Source of the DNA: Thermohalobaculum sp039033215
GTDB lineage: Bacteria; Pseudomonadota; Alphaproteobacteria; Rhodobacterales; Rhodobacteraceae
Assembly: GCA_039033215.1 (NCBI GenBank)
Contig: JBCCDA010000064.1
Location: forward strand, 1-25,090
Direction: 5' to 3'
Length of the DNA: 25,090 bases
The notes under the pieces were generated by a model. The model saw only the letters and a program-made list of their open reading frames with translations. It was not told the origin of the DNA and made no database searches. The translations under genes and the position numbers were made by a program. Shown piece by piece: positions 21,463-25,090 of this stretch (within the stretch, counting starts at the first letter, position 1; the number at the start of each line of letters is the position of its first letter).

Positions 21463-22197
21463 ATGAAGTACGAGTTGGCAGAAGCTGATCCCAAGAATCA
21501 GATCGTGATTACGTTGCATGAGGCCGAAGGCCATCGTTTGAACGTGCGTGCTGTTGAAATGTTCATCGCGCCAATGCGAATGCGCCTATCGACGACGTCG
21601 GTCGATACGCTCGATACGGTCTTTCACCGCGAGATCGCGGAGACACTGCGCCGCGTCTGTGCGGGCGCCACGCTCGCAAAACAGATCATCAACGTGCCGG
21701 ACTTCGTCCTTCGGTTCCGCGGCCTTTCGATTCGGGGATACACCTTGCTCGTCCACACGATGGAAGACGGGGTGCGCCAGTTCATCGTGCGCCTCAAGCG
21801 TGGCGTCGGGAACGCGTTGGCTCTGTTTCGGTCATGGGACACGAACGAAGCCGGGCTCTCGATTCTGCCCGCGAACTCGACGAACAAACAGATCGACTCC
21901 GGACAACTGTTCGACGAGATGCTGTCGCACCTCTACTTGCCGCTCATCAACCTGAACAATTACCTGCGCCAAAGCCTGGACGGGCGTCAGGACATGCACG
22001 GGGCGGGTATCGGCTCGTCCGTCGTGCAACTGAAGACAAAAGCCGAGGTGCTGCAGTTCGCGTTCGACAGGCTGATCTCGGAGATGATGCTGGACAAGTA
22101 CGCGCGACCTCAGGGCGAAACGACGCTCGATCTTAGCGCGTTACCCGCCGGGTTGGACGAACCGACAGGTTTCCAGAAGGCTCAAGGCGCCTCCTAA
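21463..22197 (+). CDS. protein of unknown function (244 aa), possible CtrA-regulon member
   Basis: I do not recognise this protein. It has no signal peptide or transmembrane segment, and looks like a soluble mixed alpha/beta protein. An early segment KNQIVITLHEAEGHRLNVRAVEMFIAPM is followed by FHREIAETLRRVCAG, INVPDFVLRFRGLSIRGYTLLVHTM and a helical part with DEMLSHLYLPLINLNNYLRQ and EVLQFAFDRLISEMM. The C-terminal 30 residues are loose and acidic. ATG21463 was chosen for an AGAGGA site 8 bases upstream; a GTG at 21310 would add 51 less typical residues and overlap the CtrA box. It diverges from the CheB-CheR-PAS gene and precedes the CDP-sugar genes by 71 bases on the same strand. Its link to signalling is inferred from neighbours only. 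Confidence 0.7.
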   Translation: MKYELAEADPKNQIVITLHEAEGHRLNVRAVEMFIAPMRMRLSTTSVDTLDTVFHREIAETLRRVCAGATLAKQIINVPDFVLRFRGLSIRGYTLLVHTMEDGVRQFIVRLKRGVGNALALFRSWDTNEAGLSILPANSTNKQIDSGQLFDEMLSHLYLPLINLNNYLRQSLDGRQDMHGAGIGSSVVQLKTKAEVLQFAFDRLISEMMLDKYARPQGETTLDLSALPAGLDEPTGFQKAQGAS

Positions 22198-22268
22198 ACC
22201 GCCATCTGGCGCCCGTTCCCGATCCGGGGTAGGTCCTCTCCTCAAGGACTGAAGACGGGGGCAGAACG

Positions 22269-23048
22269 ATGGAAACGGCCGGAATCAAGGTCGTCATTCT
22301 GGCAGGCGGCCTCGGCACGCGCATCTCTGAGGAGAGCCACCTCCGCCCCAAGCCAATGATCGAAATCGGCGGCAAGCCGATTCTTTGGCATGTGATGAAG
22401 ATCTATGCCGCGCATGGGCTCACGGATTTCGTGATCTGCCTTGGCTACCGCGGTTATATGATCAAAGAATATTTCGCCAACTACGTGCTCCACTCGTCCG
22501 ACGTGACAATCGACGCGGCGTCCGGCGAAATCACCTATCACCAGACCACGGCCGAACCCTGGCGTGTAACGCTGGTCGACACGGGCACCGAGTCGATGAC
22601 GGGCGGGCGTCTGAAGCGCGTAGGCAGCTATCTGGGCGAGACGTTTTGCCTGACGTACGGCGATGGTGTCGCCGATGTCGACATCACCGCCGAACTGGCC
22701 TTTCACAAAGCGCATGGGCGGGAAGCCACCGTCGCCTCGGTCGTCCCGCCCGGCCGCTACGGGGCGCTGGAGATCCGCGATGGCGAAGTTCGGCGCTTCG
22801 TCGAGAAGCCGCCTGGCGACGAAGGCCGCATCAATGGCGGCTTCTTCGTGCTTCAACGGCCGGTGCTGAACCGGATTGCCGGCGACGACACGCCGTTCGA
22901 GTCCGAGCCACTGGAAGCGCTCGCCCGGGACCGCCAGCTCATGGCTTTCGAGCACCCTGGCTTCTGGCATCCGATGGACACGCTGCGCGACAAGAACCAC
23001 CTCGAGCGGCTCTGGGCTGAAGGCGCGCCCTGGAAAACCTGGTCCTGA
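22269..23048 (+). CDS. rfbF: glucose-1-phosphate cytidylyltransferase
   Basis: The 259-residue enzyme makes CDP-glucose from CTP and glucose-1-phosphate, the entry step to CDP-deoxyhexoses used in surface polysaccharides. It opens with VVILAGGLGTRISEESHLRPKPMIEIGGKPILWHVM, the nucleotidyltransferase signature with the G-G-x-G-T-R loop and the conserved Lys in RPKPM. YRGYMIKEYFANY and TYGDGVADVDI (the metal-binding Asp region) are typical of the RfbF/DdhA branch rather than RmlA or GalU. Length is normal. The start has a GGGGGCAG site. It lies just before rfbG with one base between stop and next ATG, so the two are translated together. Confidence 0.93.
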   Translation: METAGIKVVILAGGLGTRISEESHLRPKPMIEIGGKPILWHVMKIYAAHGLTDFVICLGYRGYMIKEYFANYVLHSSDVTIDAASGEITYHQTTAEPWRVTLVDTGTESMTGGRLKRVGSYLGETFCLTYGDGVADVDITAELAFHKAHGREATVASVVPPGRYGALEIRDGEVRRFVEKPPGDEGRINGGFFVLQRPVLNRIAGDDTPFESEPLEALARDRQLMAFEHPGFWHPMDTLRDKNHLERLWAEGAPWKTWS

Positions 23049-23049
23049 C

Positions 23050-24117
23050 ATGGAACGCGCGGCATTCTGGACCGGCCGCCGGGTCCTCCTGACGGGCCAT
23101 ACGGGGTTCAAGGGCGGCTGGCTTGCGCACTGGCTGGGCCTGCTAGGTGCGGACGTCACAGGCTTCGCGCTGGCACCCGATCAGGACCCCGCTCTCTTCA
23201 ACCTCGCGCCGCCACCAGGGCGGTCGGTTATTGGCGATCTTCGCGACCCAGATCCTGTCGCCAACGTGGTCGCCGACATCGACCCCGAGATCGTCCTGCA
23301 CCTCGCAGCGCAGCCGCTGGTCCGGCGAAGCTATGCAAAACCCGCTGAGACCTGGGCCTCGAACGTCATGGGTACCGTGCACTTGCTGGATGCGTTGCGG
23401 GGCTCCCCCGCCCTGCGCGCGGTGTTGGTGATCACCTCCGACAAGGTCTACGAGAACGACGAGAGCGGCACAGCCTTCCCCGAGGGCGCACGCCTCGGTG
23501 GTCACGACCCTTATGCAGCATCGAAGGCGGCTACCGAACTGGCCGTGGCGAGCTTCCGGCAGTCGTACTTCGCAGACCGCTGCATCCCCGTCGCCACAGC
23601 ACGCGGGGGCAACGTCATCGGTGGCGGCGACTTCTCCGAGGATCGGCTGGTCCCCGACGTCGTGCGCGCTGCCCGGTCCGGCCAACCGCTCCAGCTTCGC
23701 AACCCGGAGGCCACGCGCCCCTGGCAGCACGTGCTCGACTGCCTCGACGGATACCTCACTTATGCCCAGGCGCTGGCGAGCGGGCCTGTCCCGTTGGCGC
23801 TCAACATCGGCCCTCACGATCCGGCAGACACCCAGACGGTCGCCGATCTCACACGCGCGATGACGGCGGCGCTGGGTGTGGCGCAGGCGTGGGATCTGGA
23901 CACAGGCCCGGCACCGCACGAGATGTCTGCCCTGGCACTGGACCCGTCCGCCGCGCGCGCGGCGCTTGGCTGGCAGGCGCGCCTCAGCTCCGCCGAGGCG
24001 ATTCGGCTGACAGCGGACTGGTACGGCGCCTGGATGAACGGCGCGGACATGAGCGCCTTTACCCAGGCCCAGATCGCGGACTATCAAGCGGCTCGAACGA
24101 CCGAGGCCCCAACATGA
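23050..24117 (+). CDS. rfbG: CDP-glucose 4,6-dehydratase
   Basis: The 355-residue short-chain dehydrogenase/reductase converts CDP-glucose to CDP-4-keto-6-deoxyglucose with bound NAD+. The N-terminal NAD loop is VLLTGHTGFKGGWLAHWL, with the TGHTGFKG form characteristic of this enzyme. VITSDKVYEN and the catalytic Tyr-x-x-x-Lys in DPYAASKAATEL are present, and ARGGNVIGGGDFSEDRLVPD is a strong family marker. The start ATG23050 lies directly after the rfbF stop, with no clear ribosome site, so coupling is likely. The stop overlaps the next gene by 4 bases (ATGA). Together with its neighbours it points to a 6-deoxy branched sugar in a surface glycan. Confidence 0.92.
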   Translation: MERAAFWTGRRVLLTGHTGFKGGWLAHWLGLLGADVTGFALAPDQDPALFNLAPPPGRSVIGDLRDPDPVANVVADIDPEIVLHLAAQPLVRRSYAKPAETWASNVMGTVHLLDALRGSPALRAVLVITSDKVYENDESGTAFPEGARLGGHDPYAASKAATELAVASFRQSYFADRCIPVATARGGNVIGGGDFSEDRLVPDVVRAARSGQPLQLRNPEATRPWQHVLDCLDGYLTYAQALASGPVPLALNIGPHDPADTQTVADLTRAMTAALGVAQAWDLDTGPAPHEMSALALDPSAARAALGWQARLSSAEAIRLTADWYGAWMNGADMSAFTQAQIADYQAARTTEAPT

Positions 24118-25090
24118 TTGCCTGCCGCTACTGCAAAGCGCCCCTGACCGTCAGCTTCGCGGATCTCGGTGCAACTCCCTTGGCGAACTCCTACCTCGAC
24201 CCGACCGACGCGGCCAAGGCGACGGAGCGCAGCTTTCCGCTGCATGTCATGGTCTGCTCAGCCTGCCGGCTGGTCCAGACCACGGAGACCGTCCCGGCAG
24301 ATGCGATCTTTGACCACGACTACGCGTACCTTTCGTCGTACTCGACATCATGGGTGGCGCACGCGAAGCGCTACGCCGATGCGATGACCGCCCGGTTCGG
24401 GCTGACCCCGGCCTCGCTCGTGGCAGAGATCGCCTCGAACGATGGCTATCTCTTGCAGCACTTCGTGGCGAAAGAGATCCCCGTGCTGGGAGTAGAACCC
24501 GCCGGTCATGCCGCCCAACTGGCCGAAGAGCGCGGGGTACCCACCCGGGTCGCGTTCTTCAACGAGGCGACTGCGCGGGAGGTGACGGCCAACGGGCCCC
24601 AGGCCGACCTCATCGCTGCCAACAACGTGCTCGCCCATGTGCCGGACATCCGTGACTTCGCCGCCGGCTTTCCGGTCTTCCTCGCGCCCGAAGGCGTGCT
24701 GACGTTCGAGTTCCCGCATCTCCTGAACCTGATCCGAGATGCGCAGTTCGACACGATCTATCACGAGCACTACTCTTACCTGTCGCTGCTCTTTGTCGAA
24801 CGCCTGCTGAACGACGCGGGCCTGCGCGTTTTCGATGTAGAGGAATTGCCGACCCATGGCGGATCCCTCAGGGTGTTCGCCTGCCACGAGGGTGCTGCCC
24901 ATGCCGAAGGCCCCGGTCTCGCGAAGGTCCGCGCCGGCGAGGCGGCGGCGGCGCTCGACACCGACGCCGCCTACGCCGCCTTTGGCGCCCGCGTCAGCGA
25001 CATTTGCGCGGGCTTTCGAGCTTTCCTCGATCAGGCCGAGGCCGAGGGCAAATCCGTCGCTGCCTACGGGGCCGCTGCCAAGGGCAACAC
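24114..25090 (+). CDS. sugar C-methyltransferase (partial at right edge)
   Basis: The frame runs off the window after 325 codons. It starts with a zinc-finger-like element, CRYCKAPL (Cys4, Cys7) followed by CSACRLVQ, as in the N-terminal domain of the TylC3/NovU/EvaC sugar C-methyltransferases. The SAM-binding Rossmann part shows LVAEIASNDGYLLQHF, LGVEPAGHA and IAANNVLAHVPDI; the later FDTIYHEHYSYLSLL is a family marker, and the last residues AAYGAAAKGN begin the C-terminal domain. Such enzymes add a methyl group to carbon 3 of keto-deoxysugar nucleotides. It overlaps rfbG by 4 bases. Because rfbF and rfbG make CDP-4-keto-6-deoxyglucose, the likely substrate is a CDP-ketosugar, by inference. 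Confidence 0.88.
   Translation, partial: MIACRYCKAPLTVSFADLGATPLANSYLDPTDAAKATERSFPLHVMVCSACRLVQTTETVPADAIFDHDYAYLSSYSTSWVAHAKRYADAMTARFGLTPASLVAEIASNDGYLLQHFVAKEIPVLGVEPAGHAAQLAEERGVPTRVAFFNEATAREVTANGPQADLIAANNVLAHVPDIRDFAAGFPVFLAPEGVLTFEFPHLLNLIRDAQFDTIYHEHYSYLSLLFVERLLNDAGLRVFDVEELPTHGGSLRVFACHEGAAHAEGPGLAKVRAGEAAAALDTDAAYAAFGARVSDICAGFRAFLDQAEAEGKSVAAYGAAAKGN

Overview
The window looks like chromosomal DNA of a marine-type alphaproteobacterium of the Rhodobacterales (Roseobacter group). It is GC-rich and densely coded. The evidence is the odhB-lpdA arrangement with a small membrane protein between the two genes, a DUF1127 protein, a glxBCD/type III glutamine synthetase cluster with an XRE-cupin regulator, and a perfect CtrA-type box. 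No rRNA, tRNA, insertion sequence, prophage or CRISPR array was seen. Assignments rest on reading motifs by eye; no database search was run.

Left part (1-3168, + strand): the 3' end of odhB (2-oxoglutarate dehydrogenase E2), a small two-helix membrane protein, lpdA (E3), an NADPH-dependent FMN reductase-like flavoprotein and an XRE-cupin regulator. Next (3169-7928) comes a glutamate-synthase-like cluster. It has glxB/mgsA (class II amidotransferase), glxC/mgsB (GXGXG beta-helix), glxD/mgsC (FMN domain) and a type III glutamine synthetase/gamma-glutamylmethylamide synthetase homologue. The promoter of glxB carries alternating TTTCC/GGAAA half-sites over a perfect TTGACA, which makes the XRE-cupin protein its likely regulator. 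A DUF1127 gene sits on the opposite strand between glxB and glxC.

Middle (8095-17345): a Tat-exported SMP-30/gluconolactonase-like protein and an amidase read rightward. They converge on a leftward group made of an ATP-dependent 5-oxoprolinase-type HyuA-HyuB fusion, a secreted 226-residue protein of unknown function and a lone molybdopterin-binding subunit of the xanthine dehydrogenase family. With the ligase and N-methylglutamate/glutamate-synthase-like genes to the left, the region looks like a catabolic patch for amides, lactams or amines. The substrate cannot be read from the sequence.

Right part (17449-22197) is a signalling block: a stand-alone receiver-like protein with Glu at the phospho-acceptor position, a convergent CheB-CheR-coiled-coil-PAS protein without a kinase domain, and an unrecognised 244-residue protein whose upstream region carries the CtrA-type box TTAA-N7-TTAAC. 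The last part (22269-25090) opens a polysaccharide locus: glucose-1-phosphate cytidylyltransferase, CDP-glucose 4,6-dehydratase and a sugar C-methyltransferase cut by the window edge.

The best candidates for something undescribed are the signalling block (pseudo-receiver, kinase-less CheB/CheR sensor and CtrA-linked unknown gene) and the lactam/amide patch with its orphan molybdenum hydroxylase subunit and secreted companion.
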